From Aequoribacter sp049615385 (GTDB lineage Bacteria > Pseudomonadota > Gammaproteobacteria > Pseudomonadales > Halieaceae), in the NCBI RefSeq assembly GCF_049615385.1, contig NZ_JBMZFL010000006.1: a DNA stretch of 64,000 nucleotides, one strand, 5' to 3'. The translations under genes were made by a program, and so were the position numbers. A model generated the notes under the pieces. It was not told where the DNA came from, made no database searches, and saw only the letters and a list, made by a program, of their open reading frames with translations. Shown here piece by piece: positions 17,491-26,824 of the stretch. Position 1 is the first letter of the stretch, and every line of letters begins with the position of its first letter.

Positions 17491-19200
17491 TTAATCCTTG
17501 TAGTTATTAATGTGCTTAGCGGCTTGGTAGGCCATAGTCATCGCAGGGCCCAAAGTCGCACCCGGACCGGGATAGGTTGGTAACAAGGCCGCTGAGGCAT
17601 TACCCACGGCATACAAACCTTCGATAACACCACCTGCTTCGGCTTTAACCTGCGCATCAATCGTGGTGTCTAATCCACCCAAAGTACCAAAATCACCCGC
17701 GTCGATACGCATCGCGTAGTAAGGCGCCTCATCGATGCTCGCCAAACACGGGTTGGGTTTAATCGCTGGGTCGGCGTAGTAGCGATCGTAAGCAGAATCG
17801 CCGCGCCCGAACTCTTCGTCTTTACCCGTCACCGCATAGTCGTTCATTTTTTTAATAGTTTCTTCCAGACCGTCGGGATCAATGCCGAGCTTCTCGGCCA
17901 ATTCGCGAATGGTATTCGCTTTAGCGACAAGACCCGTCTCAAACCATTTTTTGGGGATGGTCCAATCGGGCTTCATTGCAGACGTCATTAGCGGCCCGGC
18001 AATGTAGGTGCGACGGAAACGCGCATCGAACACGTGGTAGGCAGGAGCACAGGGGTTTTCGTCGGTGTGCGCTTTGAACAACTCTTTCTGGAAGGCCATG
18101 TAGTTTTGCGATTCGTTAGCAAAACGCTTGCCTGCTTTGTTCACTACGCAAGAACCCGGGAAGGATTTTTCCATGATGCTTAAGCGTGGCTGTGGCTCGT
18201 CGGGTACACAAACGGTGGTCGTCCACCATGCGCCGTTAATTAAACGCGTTTTAGCACCCACGTTCAGGCCAGCCTGCAATGCGTCCCCTTGGTTGGTCTC
18301 GGCACCTGCACTCCACTCAGTGTTAGTAGGTGCGGGTAAGTACTGCTCGCGCAGCGCTTGATTTTTTTCAAAGCCACCCGAGGCCAGTATCACGCCTTTA
18401 CTGGCCTGTACGCGCAGTGTTTTGCCATTTTGCTCGATGACCGCGCCGACAATACGGTTGTCTTCAACGATTAACTCTTTGAAGGCGGTGTCCAGCTCAA
18501 TCGGAATGTTGCGCTGTTTGGCCGCCAAGAATAAACGGCCCACACCTGCCGAGCCGCAGCATAAGCGCCGCGAAATCTTGGTACGCAAACGCCAGGGTAT
18601 ATCGATGGCATAGTCCCACAACATTTTCATCAGAACTTTAATCCAGCCGGGCATTTGCACCATCAAAACCTGGGCTTCGACTTGGGTAAAGTGAATCAAA
18701 CCGAACATGCGCATCATATGGTGGGTATAGCGCAATTTTTTGTAATCGCTACCCAGCTCAGACGCCATAAAGGGCGCGGGCTCGAGCGAGCGATGCCCCT
18801 CTTTAGCACCCGGCAAGTTGGTGTAGTAATCGGGGTAGTGGTCCAGTGATTCGTAGCGGACAGGCGTACGATCATGCAAAAATCGCAGCATCTTTGGCCC
18901 GTTCTCGAGGTAGTTATCAATCAATTCCGGCGGGACATCTTCGCCTTCCAATGTTTGACGTAAATATTCGCGTGCTTCCTCGATCGAATCCTGAGCGCCA
19001 GCCTCCTGAGCGTAATGGCTGCAAGGGATCCAAATACCACCACCCGAGGAAGAACTGGTCCCACCGACTTCGTTGGCCTTTTCAATGACCAATACGTCTT
19101 TAGTGCCCATTTCGTAGTTACAGACTGCAGCGGTTAACCCGCCGTTGCCCGTGCCTACCACTAACAATTCAACTGATCGATCCCAAACTTGCTCTGACAT
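17491..19200 (-). CDS. kstD: 3-Ketosteroid delta1-dehydrogenase
   Basis: A 569-residue FAD enzyme of the fumarate-reductase/KstD family that introduces the 1,2 double bond into 3-keto-4-ene steroids, a step needed for ring-B opening. The start is ATG at 19200 with GAGGG ahead; a GTG 12 bp earlier overlaps that ribosome binding site and is rejected. The FAD-binding motif is VVGTGNGGLTAA followed by IEKANEVGGTSSSSGGGIW. The C-terminal YPGPGATLGPAMTMAYQAA matches the YPG(A)G segment that holds the catalytic Tyr and Gly of actinobacterial KstD. Length (~510-570) is usual. It lies 95 bp after ipdF, so it may have a promoter of its own in that gap. Confidence 0.88.
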   Translation of the reverse strand: MSEQVWDRSVELLVVGTGNGGLTAAVCNYEMGTKDVLVIEKANEVGGTSSSSGGGIWIPCSHYAQEAGAQDSIEEAREYLRQTLEGEDVPPELIDNYLENGPKMLRFLHDRTPVRYESLDHYPDYYTNLPGAKEGHRSLEPAPFMASELGSDYKKLRYTHHMMRMFGLIHFTQVEAQVLMVQMPGWIKVLMKMLWDYAIDIPWRLRTKISRRLCCGSAGVGRLFLAAKQRNIPIELDTAFKELIVEDNRIVGAVIEQNGKTLRVQASKGVILASGGFEKNQALREQYLPAPTNTEWSAGAETNQGDALQAGLNVGAKTRLINGAWWTTTVCVPDEPQPRLSIMEKSFPGSCVVNKAGKRFANESQNYMAFQKELFKAHTDENPCAPAYHVFDARFRRTYIAGPLMTSAMKPDWTIPKKWFETGLVAKANTIRELAEKLGIDPDGLEETIKKMNDYAVTGKDEEFGRGDSAYDRYYADPAIKPNPCLASIDEAPYYAMRIDAGDFGTLGGLDTTIDAQVKAEAGGVIEGLYAVGNASAALLPTYPGPGATLGPAMTMAYQAAKHINNYKD

Positions 19201-19294
19201 CTTTTCCCTCACTCAGCTGTTGCTTGGCGTTTTACACGCTTTGTCTTAGTTATGCTCTAAAGTGACTTAGCTCTCTTCAGGCGTTCATTTTTAA

Positions 19295-20083
19295 TTATGG
19301 GTGCTGGCTCGATACCGACACAATTTCGCCAGTCATGTAACTCGAATAATCCGACGCTAGAAACATCATCACGTTCGCCACTTCCCACACCTCAGCGGCG
19401 CGTCCAAAGGCCTCTTTTTCGGCCAGTTTCTCCAGCAATTCTGGCGGCGTGGTTTTCTTTAAAAATGCGTGTAGCGCAATACTAGGGGATACGGCATTAA
19501 TGCGTACGCCAAACTCAGCGGCTTCTATCGCTGCACAGCGTGTTAGGGCCATAACACCAGCTTTAGCCGCCGCATAGTGGCACTGCTCTTTTTGCGCGCG
19601 CCATCCCAATACAGATGCGTTGTTAACGATCACACCCGCTCCGCGCGTTTGCATGATCCGCATCATCGCGCGCGTCATGCGCATGGTTCCAGTTAAGGTA
19701 ATATCTAGAACCCGTTCCCACTCCTCGTCGGTCATATCCACCAACAGTTTAGTGCCACCCAGTCCGGCATTGTTGATCAACACATCTACACCGCCAGTGG
19801 CGTCTTCGGCGTGTCGAATTAACGCCTGCACATCTTCCTCGACGGTGACATTGCAGAGCTTACCCGAGACTTTGCACTCAGGATTCATGGCCTGCAAAGT
19901 TTCTACCGCTTGCGCCAAACGCCCCTCGTGTACATCGCTAATAACGAGTGCCCGCGCGCCCTCTTCTACTGACTTTTGAGCGGCAGCAAAGCCGATACCG
20001 GCGCCGGCTGCAGCCGTAATCAATACGGATTTTCCGGCGAGTAGATTGTGGCCAGGAACATAATTTGGAATGTTTGTAGACAT
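19295..20083 (-). CDS. ipdF: IpdF: SDR acting on the HIP-CoA series
   Basis: A 262-residue SDR. From memory it matches mycobacterial IpdF closely, including the unusual stretches TAAAGAGIGFA, INNAGLGGTKLLVDMTDEEW, NNASVLGWRAQ, HYAAAKAGVMALTRCAAIEA, INAVSPSIA and the C-terminal SDYSSYMTGEIVSVSSQHP. IpdF oxidises the ring hydroxyl of the CoA thioester of 5-hydroxy-HIP during ring C/D degradation. Catalytic Ser, Tyr and Lys are present. The fadE30-like gene is 14 bp upstream, the same neighbour as in mycobacteria, which strengthens the call. Confidence 0.92.
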   Translation of the reverse strand: MSTNIPNYVPGHNLLAGKSVLITAAAGAGIGFAAAQKSVEEGARALVISDVHEGRLAQAVETLQAMNPECKVSGKLCNVTVEEDVQALIRHAEDATGGVDVLINNAGLGGTKLLVDMTDEEWERVLDITLTGTMRMTRAMMRIMQTRGAGVIVNNASVLGWRAQKEQCHYAAAKAGVMALTRCAAIEAAEFGVRINAVSPSIALHAFLKKTTPPELLEKLAEKEAFGRAAEVWEVANVMMFLASDYSSYMTGEIVSVSSQHP

Positions 20084-20097
20084 AGGGTTATACCTTA

Positions 20098-21291
20098 TTA
20101 AGCCGTACCGCGCGGCTCACGGGGCATGCCCAGCGCGCGCTCAGCAATCAAGTTACGTTGAATTTGGTTGGTGCCACCGTAGATCGTATCGGCACGGGTG
20201 AACAGGAACAGTGACTGCAGGCGGTTCAACTCATATGGCGCATCCACCAATAACTCGCTTTCAGGACCTAGCACATCCATAGCCAACTTACCCAAATTGC
20301 GGTGCCACGACGCCCAATACAACTTGTAAATCATGGCCTCTTTCTGGAGTGAGCCGTCTTCTCCACCCGACATCATACGCATACTGTTGTAGCGCATGAT
20401 TCTCAGGCCGATATGTGCATCCGCCAACCGCTGCCGAATTGCAGGGTCATTCGCAGCGCCATTTTCTTTGGCAATTTTGACCACCTCGTCAAGCTCCGAC
20501 TGAAACAGCATTTGCTGCCCGAGAGTCGATACCCCGCGTTCGAAGCCCAACAGCGCCATGGCGACACGCCAGCCATCGCCCGGTTCGCCAACAATGTCGC
20601 CAGCACCACAAACTGCATTATCAAAGAACACCTCATTGAACTCAGAGGTACCCGTCAGCTGCACGATTGGTCGAATTGTGACGCCAGGCTGGTCCATATC
20701 CACCAAGAAAAAGCCCAAACCTTTTTGCCCAATGCTCGCCGAGTCGGTGCGGGCCACAACAAAACAAAACTGGGACTCATGCGCTAAGGATGTCCAGACT
20801 TTTTGACCGTTCAACACCCACTGTTGAGCGCCTTCATCAAACTGCGCTTTGGTTTTTACGTTGGCTAAATCAGAACCTGCACTCGGCTCGGAATACCCTT
20901 GGCACCAAAGGTCTTTACCCGCGAGAATACCGGGCAGGTACTTTTCTTTTTGCTCGGCAGTGCCGTAAGCGATCAAGGTCGGACCCACCAAGGTCTCGCC
21001 AATATGTCCCATACGCCCGGGGCCGCCAGCGCGCGCGTACTCTTCGTTGAAGATCACTTGTTGCTCGATACTGCAGCCACGTCCACCGAATTCTTTAGGC
21101 CAGCCAATCGCCGTCCAGCCACCCTCGGCAAGTTTCTGTTCCCAAGCTTTACGCTCAGCGACAAAGCTGTGCTCATCGCCAGGACCACCGCGAAAACGGA
21201 TCGGCTCGAATTCACCACACAGGTTAGCGGCCAGCCAATCAGCCACTTCTTGTCTAAACTGCTCGTCTTCGGCACTGAAGCTTAACTTCAT
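20098..21291 (-). CDS. fadE30: Acyl-CoA dehydrogenase, FadE30-like (HIP-CoA pathway)
   Basis: A 397-residue acyl-CoA dehydrogenase (MKLSFSAEDEQF start). It has the complete family signature: GYSEPSAGSDLANVKT at the FAD/substrate site, KVWTSLAHES, and the C-terminal YGGTNQIQRNLIAERALG. The Glu used as base by medium-chain enzymes at the YEGT position is Gly here, as is common in steroid and branched-chain members. It follows a second dehydrogenase gene by 1 bp, suggesting a hetero-oligomer as described for steroid acyl-CoA dehydrogenases. Placement beside ipdF favours FadE30, which acts on 5-hydroxy-HIP-CoA; the exact substrate is inference. Confidence 0.85.
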   Translation of the reverse strand: MKLSFSAEDEQFRQEVADWLAANLCGEFEPIRFRGGPGDEHSFVAERKAWEQKLAEGGWTAIGWPKEFGGRGCSIEQQVIFNEEYARAGGPGRMGHIGETLVGPTLIAYGTAEQKEKYLPGILAGKDLWCQGYSEPSAGSDLANVKTKAQFDEGAQQWVLNGQKVWTSLAHESQFCFVVARTDSASIGQKGLGFFLVDMDQPGVTIRPIVQLTGTSEFNEVFFDNAVCGAGDIVGEPGDGWRVAMALLGFERGVSTLGQQMLFQSELDEVVKIAKENGAANDPAIRQRLADAHIGLRIMRYNSMRMMSGGEDGSLQKEAMIYKLYWASWHRNLGKLAMDVLGPESELLVDAPYELNRLQSLFLFTRADTIYGGTNQIQRNLIAERALGMPREPRGTA

Positions 21292-21292
21292 T

Positions 21293-22453
21293 TCAGCACT
21301 CCCCCGCTAGTAACATCTGTGCAATACGCTCGCGGTGCTCAGCACCCGCACCCAAGAAGGTTTCGGTCGACTTAGCGCGCTTAAAATACAGCTGTATGTC
21401 GTACTCTTCGGTTATGCCCACACCACCAAACAGCTGAATGCCGCAGCCCGCAACAAAGAAAAATGTATCGCTACAATAGGCTTTGGTCATGCTCGCTGCT
21501 TCCGCTAACTGCGCTGCGTCATACCGACCCTGCACCCATTCATCAATCGCACAGGCCGCGTAATACACGATCGAACGCGAGGCCTCTACTTTTAGCATCA
21601 TATCGGCGCACTTGTGCTTAACCGCCTGAAACGAGGCAATCGTGCGCCCAAACTGCACGCGCTCTTGCAAGTAGTCGACCGTCATGTCCAGGCTTGCTTG
21701 CGCGCCACCTAACTGGTCAGACGCTACAAAAATCGACAGAACATCCACCAACTGTGTCAAAGCCTCGCCTGCGTTACCAGGGCAACCCAAGCTGGCGGTA
21801 GTGGCCACCTGCACCTTGTCCAGCGTGAGCTCGGCTAAAGGTCGGGTTTGATCCATCGTCGGTACTCGCTTGCGGCTTACGCCCTCGGCGTTTGCATCCA
21901 CCAAAAACAAACCGACACCTTGCGAGCCTTCGGAGCCCGGCACTCGAGCTGCAACCAAGAGCATATCAGCACTGTGACCATGGCTTACAAAGCGGTAAGT
22001 GCCCGACAATTCATAGCCAGAGTCTGTTGACGTGGCTGTCGCTGTAACGGCATCGGTCGACCACTCTCTGGCACGATCGATCACCGCGATCGTTGCGCTC
22101 TCGCCTGCCATCAATCGCCCGAAATACTCTGCTTGCTGTTCATCACTGCCCCACTTCAGCAGTGCAGTGATCACCGCAGCAGTATCCGCAAATGGCGCAT
22201 TAAATAAACGCATACCCATGCGCTCGAGTATGCCCACCAACTCGACAAACCCTAGACCTAAACCGTCGTGCTCCTCGGGAATAAGAATTGCCTGCCAGTA
22301 CATTTCTTGACACAAGCGCTCCCAAACCTTTGAGTCATAGCCCAAATCAGTCTGCATAGCTTCTCGGATTGCAGGTGCAGTCGATACCTCTGACAAAAAA
22401 GCGTCAGCCGTATCAAAAATCATGACCTGCTCTTCGGTAAACGCAAATTCCAT
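21293..22453 (-). CDS. Acyl-CoA dehydrogenase, likely partner subunit
   Basis: A 386-residue acyl-CoA dehydrogenase of the shorter, diverged type found as the second subunit in steroid-degrading alpha2beta2 enzymes. It has the N-terminal FTEEQVMIFDTADAFL, the PEEHDGLGLGFVELV segment and the C-terminal LFGGVGITEEYDIQLYFKRAK, but not the usual EPxAGSD(L/M)A loop, which is replaced by DRAREWSTDAV. Loss of that loop is typical for beta-type partners. Gaps to both neighbours are 1-8 bp, so it is co-translated with the FadE30-like protein and the SDR. Whether the pair acts as one enzyme is inference. Confidence 0.85.
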   Translation of the reverse strand: MEFAFTEEQVMIFDTADAFLSEVSTAPAIREAMQTDLGYDSKVWERLCQEMYWQAILIPEEHDGLGLGFVELVGILERMGMRLFNAPFADTAAVITALLKWGSDEQQAEYFGRLMAGESATIAVIDRAREWSTDAVTATATSTDSGYELSGTYRFVSHGHSADMLLVAARVPGSEGSQGVGLFLVDANAEGVSRKRVPTMDQTRPLAELTLDKVQVATTASLGCPGNAGEALTQLVDVLSIFVASDQLGGAQASLDMTVDYLQERVQFGRTIASFQAVKHKCADMMLKVEASRSIVYYAACAIDEWVQGRYDAAQLAEAASMTKAYCSDTFFFVAGCGIQLFGGVGITEEYDIQLYFKRAKSTETFLGAGAEHRERIAQMLLAGEC

Positions 22454-22460
22454 GGTGCGA

Positions 22461-23348
22461 CTAGGCTCCCCAGATTTTTTGTGCGGGCACTTCGGTGTTC
22501 AACAATTGCTCGATGGCGTCACCAACTTCTGCTGGCGCCCAACGGCTACCTTTATCTACACCTTGTGTCGTGCGCCAACCATCGGCGATGCACAAACGAC
22601 CACCCTCCGCTTCAAGTACCCGACCGGTCAAATGAACTGATGCTTCCGAACACAGCCACGTCACCAAGGATGACACGTTTTCTGGTGCAAACGAGTCAAA
22701 GCTGCCATCTTCAGGTGCTGCCATACGCGCTGCCATTTCCGGTACTGCTGTGGTCATACCTGTTCGCGCGACCGGTGCAATAGCGTTCGCGGTAATACCG
22801 TAGCGCGCCAATTCAGCGGCTTGGTTGAGTGTTAAGGCGGCAATACCGGCTTTTGCGGCTGCGTAGTTTGACTGACCAATCGATCCTTGAAGACCTGCGC
22901 CCGAGGTGGTGTTCACAATGCGCCCTGAGACCGACCCACCTGTTTTGGACAAGTGACGCCAATATTGAACGGCGTGTGAGGTAATGCAAAAGTGGCCCTT
23001 TAAATGGACCGCCATAATGGTGTCCCACTCTTGCTCGGTCATGGACGCAAACATACGATCACGGTTAACGCCTGCGTTATTCACAACGCCGTGTAATCCA
23101 CCAAAAGTCTCGATGGCCTGCGAAACTGCACGCTGACTGTCAGCATAGTTGGTAATATCCGAGTCATTAATCGCCGCTCGTCCGCCCGCGGCGACAATTT
23201 CATCCACAACACGCTGTGCGGCGTCTTGATTGATGTCATTAACAATCACGCACGCGCCTTCCGACGCCAGCACTCGCGCGTGCGCAGCGCCCAAGCCACC
23301 ACCTGCGCCGGTGACGATAACAACTCGATCTTGGCAAATACCTGTCAT
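22461..23348 (-). CDS. SDR family 3-hydroxyacyl-CoA dehydrogenase-like protein of the steroid C/D-ring pathway
   Basis: A 295-residue SDR with a ~45-residue C-terminal extension (WAPAEVGDAIEQLL). It has GAGGGLGAAHA, VVNNAGVNRDRMF, catalytic Ser in NTTSGAGLQG, and NYAAAKAGIA. This layout resembles the multifunctional-enzyme-type dehydrogenases (FabG17/Rv3548c-like and FOX2-type). It lies between the beta-type acyl-CoA dehydrogenase and the thiolase, so it probably oxidises the 3-hydroxyacyl-CoA intermediate just before thiolysis by FadA6. Confidence 0.85.
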   Translation of the reverse strand: MTGICQDRVVIVTGAGGGLGAAHARVLASEGACVIVNDINQDAAQRVVDEIVAAGGRAAINDSDITNYADSQRAVSQAIETFGGLHGVVNNAGVNRDRMFASMTEQEWDTIMAVHLKGHFCITSHAVQYWRHLSKTGGSVSGRIVNTTSGAGLQGSIGQSNYAAAKAGIAALTLNQAAELARYGITANAIAPVARTGMTTAVPEMAARMAAPEDGSFDSFAPENVSSLVTWLCSEASVHLTGRVLEAEGGRLCIADGWRTTQGVDKGSRWAPAEVGDAIEQLLNTEVPAQKIWGA

Positions 23349-23357
23349 CTTTTTACC

Positions 23358-24512
23358 TTATAACTTTTCTAAAATAGTTACGTTGGCTTGGCCACCACCT
23401 TCACACATGGTTTGTAAGCCATAACGCACGTTGCGACGCTCCATCTCATGTAACAGAGTCGTCATTAATTTGGTGCCGGTAGCACCCAGTGGGTGCCCCA
23501 GAGCAATGGCGCCGCCATTGACGTTGGTTTGTTCATACGGATAGCCAGTTTCTTGCAACCACGCCATGGGCACGGAAGCAAAGGCCTCGTTGATCTCGAC
23601 CAAGCCGATATCGTTTAACGACATGCCCGATTTTTTCATGGCGTATTCAGTCGCCGGAATCGGTGCAGTTAACATCCAGATCGGATCGGCAGCACGCACA
23701 CTCATGTGCGCAATACGAGCGCGCGGGGTCAGGTTGTAGCGTTTCAACGCAGCTTCTGATACCACCAAGACAGCCGATGAGGCATCGCAGGTCTGGCTCG
23801 AGACACCGGCAGTAATAGTGCCGCCTTCCATTAAGGCGGTAAGCTCAGCCATTTTCTCGAGCGAAGTTTCGCGCATAGTTTCGTCGTACTTCAAATCGCC
23901 AAAGGGCACGATTTCACGATCAAAATAACCGGCCTGAGTCGCCGCAATTCCGCGACGATGCGATTCGAGTGCAAACTCTTCCATCGCTTGACGGCTGATG
24001 TTCCACTTATCGGCTATCATTTGCGCCGAATTAAACTGAGACACAGGGACATCGCCATAACGCGCCTGCCAACCCGTGCTGCCAGAAAAGGGGTTGTCAA
24101 AACCCAAAGGCTGCGCCGCTAACATCGCCGATGAAATAGGAATCGATGACATCGTTTGCACACCACCTGCCACGACCACATCCATAGTGCCAGACATAAT
24201 CGCTTGCGCCGCAAAGTGCACGGCTTGCTGCGAGCTGCCACACTGGCGATCGACTGTTGTCCCCGGCACCTCATCTGACAAACCCGCCGCTAACCAGCAA
24301 GTGCGGGCGATATCGCCAGCCAAGGGCCCAATGGTATCGACACAACCAAAAATGACGTCGTCGTATTCGTTATCGGGAATCCCGTTGCGTTCGACAATGG
24401 CTTTAAGTACATGCGCACCCAAATCAGCGCCATGAATCTGGGCAAGCGATCCGCGACGACGGCCTGTGGGCGATCGAACAGCATCGACAATGTAGGCTTG
24501 AGGTGTAGACAT
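23358..24512 (-). CDS. fadA6: Thiolase FadA6 (steroid C/D-ring pathway)
   Basis: A 384-residue thiolase. The nucleophile Cys91 lies in DRQCGSSQQAV, and the second-site residues are H340 (GHPLG) and C370 (CEGGGQAN). All four thiolase loops are intact, so it should be a degradative thiolase. FadA6 releases acetyl-CoA from a C/D-ring-derived beta-ketoacyl-CoA in steroid catabolism; the call rests on recalled similarity (VDAVRSPTGRRRG, QTMSSIPISSAM) and on its placement between ipdAB and ipdF genes. A general acetyl-CoA acyltransferase is the alternative. Confidence 0.88.
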   Translation of the reverse strand: MSTPQAYIVDAVRSPTGRRRGSLAQIHGADLGAHVLKAIVERNGIPDNEYDDVIFGCVDTIGPLAGDIARTCWLAAGLSDEVPGTTVDRQCGSSQQAVHFAAQAIMSGTMDVVVAGGVQTMSSIPISSAMLAAQPLGFDNPFSGSTGWQARYGDVPVSQFNSAQMIADKWNISRQAMEEFALESHRRGIAATQAGYFDREIVPFGDLKYDETMRETSLEKMAELTALMEGGTITAGVSSQTCDASSAVLVVSEAALKRYNLTPRARIAHMSVRAADPIWMLTAPIPATEYAMKKSGMSLNDIGLVEINEAFASVPMAWLQETGYPYEQTNVNGGAIALGHPLGATGTKLMTTLLHEMERRNVRYGLQTMCEGGGQANVTILEKL

Positions 24513-24524
24513 ATGCAGTTCCTT

Positions 24525-25625
24525 TTAGGCGGCAGCGCTTTCGCTGTTGTCGATGTAACGCTTACCAAATGTAAATTCAGGGCCCAATAAGGCATTGGGT
24601 TGTAGTAACCATTCGTGGATGCGATTTTTGTGGAAGCCCGCGTCACCCCATTCTTTGGCCAAAGCCCAAGCGCGCTTCACCCAAATGTGCAAATCGCACT
24701 CCCAGGTGTAACCCATAGCGCCGTGCACTTGGGTCGCATTGCGTGCACTCAGCTCTGCTGCCGCGCCCGCTGCAGTTTTGGCGTGACTAACCGCCCAATC
24801 CGCACGTTGTGGTGCAACCCCCACGGTGTAGGCAGCGCGGTAAACGGCGGGTTTTGCAAACTCAATCTGCACCGCACAATCCGCCATCAAGTGCTTCACC
24901 GCTTGATTGGTACCAATAGCCTTACCAAACTGCTCGCGGGTCGAGGCATAATCAACAGCCTGCTGCACCATGGCTTGCGCCAAGCCCAACAACTGCGCCG
25001 CCGCAGCCAGTGCACCTCGATTTAAGGTCGCTCGCTGCAGGCCAGCGCCCACCTCACCGTCAGCAACACGGGTTTTACGCGAAGGCGTCCAATCAATTTT
25101 CTGCAACCGACGGCTCGGGTCGACGCTTTTCAAGGCGGTAAATTTGAGCTCCGAATTGGGAACCAAATGTACGTCGTTGCCGTTGGCCAGCAACATCCAG
25201 TCTTTTTGCTGCGCAAAATTGCTGTAGGGATTAATGATGTGCGCACAACCCACTCGGGCCTCACCTGAGGCCATCGCGCCCAACAGTTCCTGCACCTGAT
25301 CAGTGTTCTTGCCCACTACGAGTAGGTCTGCTAATAAACCGCCGGCAACGACTGCGTCTTCGACAATCGATTCGGGCAGCGCCGCTTTGCCGCAAGCCTC
25401 TGCTAATAACACAAAATCCACCAAATCCATGCCCAAACCCCCGCACGCTTCAGGCACGAGTAGAGAGTTCATGCCCATTTCGTTAAGAGTATTTAGCATA
25501 TCGGCGTTTTCGCCAGTGTCGCTGGCCCAGCGCTCACGAATCGAGGTCGTGGTGACCTCGTTTTCCAGCATCGATTGCACCGAATCACGGAAAGCCAGCT
25601 GATCGTCTGTAAATGTAAAATCCAT
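24525..25625 (-). CDS. Acyl-CoA dehydrogenase, beta-type partner
   Basis: A 366-residue diverged acyl-CoA dehydrogenase (MDFTFTDDQLAFRDS start). It keeps PEACGGLGMDLVDF, the DYASTREQFGKAIGTNQAV segment and VHGAMGYTWECDLHIWVKRA, but lacks the EPxAGSD loop; a shortened GCAHIINPY segment stands in its place. It follows the 390-residue alpha-type dehydrogenase gene by 15 bp. The two probably form the second hetero-oligomeric dehydrogenase of the C/D-ring pathway (FadE31/32/33-like), on a substrate further down than that of the FadE30 pair. That role is inference. Confidence 0.83.
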   Translation of the reverse strand: MDFTFTDDQLAFRDSVQSMLENEVTTTSIRERWASDTGENADMLNTLNEMGMNSLLVPEACGGLGMDLVDFVLLAEACGKAALPESIVEDAVVAGGLLADLLVVGKNTDQVQELLGAMASGEARVGCAHIINPYSNFAQQKDWMLLANGNDVHLVPNSELKFTALKSVDPSRRLQKIDWTPSRKTRVADGEVGAGLQRATLNRGALAAAAQLLGLAQAMVQQAVDYASTREQFGKAIGTNQAVKHLMADCAVQIEFAKPAVYRAAYTVGVAPQRADWAVSHAKTAAGAAAELSARNATQVHGAMGYTWECDLHIWVKRAWALAKEWGDAGFHKNRIHEWLLQPNALLGPEFTFGKRYIDNSESAAA

Positions 25626-25640
25626 AGTGCCTACCCGACC

Positions 25641-26807
25641 TTATTTACGTGGCATTCCGAGCATACGCTCAGCAATGATGTTACGTTGAATCTCGTTGGT
25701 GCCCGCATAGATGGGGCCAGATTGGCTGAACAAGAAACCGTCGAGCCAACTGCCAAGCTCTGCGTGATCCTCAGCGGTTTCCGGCTCGACCTCGGCACGC
25801 GCACCCAGCAAACTGAGCGCGGTTTCATGAATGCGAATATCCAATTCCGACCAGAAAATTTTGTTGCACGAAGACTCAGCACCAATATGGCCGCCCGCAA
25901 CCAAGCGCGAAGCAGTTTGGTAAGTCGATAAAGCGTAAGCCTCCGCGTCCATGTAGCAGCGCACGACCGAATCTTCGATAGAGAGATCTAGGATGTCGTT
26001 ACGGCGCTTGCGATACAGTTCAACCAATCGACGTGACGCCTGCTGAAAACGCGCAGGTGAGCGAAGCATCAAGCCGCGCTCAAAACCCGCGGTCGACATG
26101 GCAATTTGCCAGCCCTGATTCTCACCGCCGAGCAAATTAAAGTCAGATACACGCACGTTGTCGAAAAAGATTTCGGCAAAACCGGGCAAGCCGTTGAGCT
26201 GCTCGATGGGACGTACCGTAACACCTGGGGCATCTAGCGGCACCAGAATAAACGACAAACCGTGATGCCGGCTCGACTCGGGATCGGTACGAAACAAACC
26301 AAAGGCATAATCAGCAAATACCGCGCGAGTAGACCATATTTTTTGGCCGTTAATGACAAATTCGTCGCCATCGCGATCCGCGCGGCAGCGAATTGCCGCC
26401 ATGTCGGAACCTGCGTTGGGCTCAGACCAGGCCTGCGCCCAGATCTCTTCACCACTTGCCATAGCACTGATAAAGCGTTCTTTTTGCGCGTCGGTGCCAT
26501 ATTCCATTAAAGTGGGACCCAACAAGAAAATACCGTTTTGGTTCACGCGTAATGGCGCTCCGGCACGGTAATACTCTTCTTCAAAGATCAGCCACTCGAT
26601 CAAATCGCAGGCTCGACCACCGTATTCTTTGGGCCAAGTCACCATGCCCCAATTGCCAGCGGCCAAGGTTTTTTCCCATTGCCGGTGCTGCTCGAACCCC
26701 TCGGCAGTATCGAACGAGGGCAACTTTTTTGCGGGCACATGCGCCGCCAGCCAAGCACGCACCTCTTCTCTAAACTGAGTTTGGCTTGGCGTGTACAGTA
26801 GATCCAT
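25641..26807 (-). CDS. Acyl-CoA dehydrogenase, alpha-type
   Basis: A ~388-residue acyl-CoA dehydrogenase. It has WPKEYGGRACDLIEW, the substrate/FAD loop WSEPNAGSDMAAIRC, INGQKIWSTRA and C-terminal AGTNEIQRNIIAERMLG. ATG at 26807 (MDLLYTPS) is preferred; a TTG two codons earlier (26813) is possible, since GAGG sits ~3 bp before it and 9 bp before the ATG. It probably pairs with the beta-type protein encoded 15 bp downstream. Placed directly after the enoyl-CoA hydratase gene, it fits the FadE31-33 steps in HIP degradation. Confidence 0.85.
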   Translation of the reverse strand: MDLLYTPSQTQFREEVRAWLAAHVPAKKLPSFDTAEGFEQHRQWEKTLAAGNWGMVTWPKEYGGRACDLIEWLIFEEEYYRAGAPLRVNQNGIFLLGPTLMEYGTDAQKERFISAMASGEEIWAQAWSEPNAGSDMAAIRCRADRDGDEFVINGQKIWSTRAVFADYAFGLFRTDPESSRHHGLSFILVPLDAPGVTVRPIEQLNGLPGFAEIFFDNVRVSDFNLLGGENQGWQIAMSTAGFERGLMLRSPARFQQASRRLVELYRKRRNDILDLSIEDSVVRCYMDAEAYALSTYQTASRLVAGGHIGAESSCNKIFWSELDIRIHETALSLLGARAEVEPETAEDHAELGSWLDGFLFSQSGPIYAGTNEIQRNIIAERMLGMPRK

Positions 26808-26824
26808 CCCCAATAACCTCGTAC

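Noticed and set aside
25641..26807. Frames on the plus strand across the acyl-CoA dehydrogenase genes
   Set aside because: Several 60-130-codon frames occur opposite to GC-rich coding sequence; all are shadows without domains.
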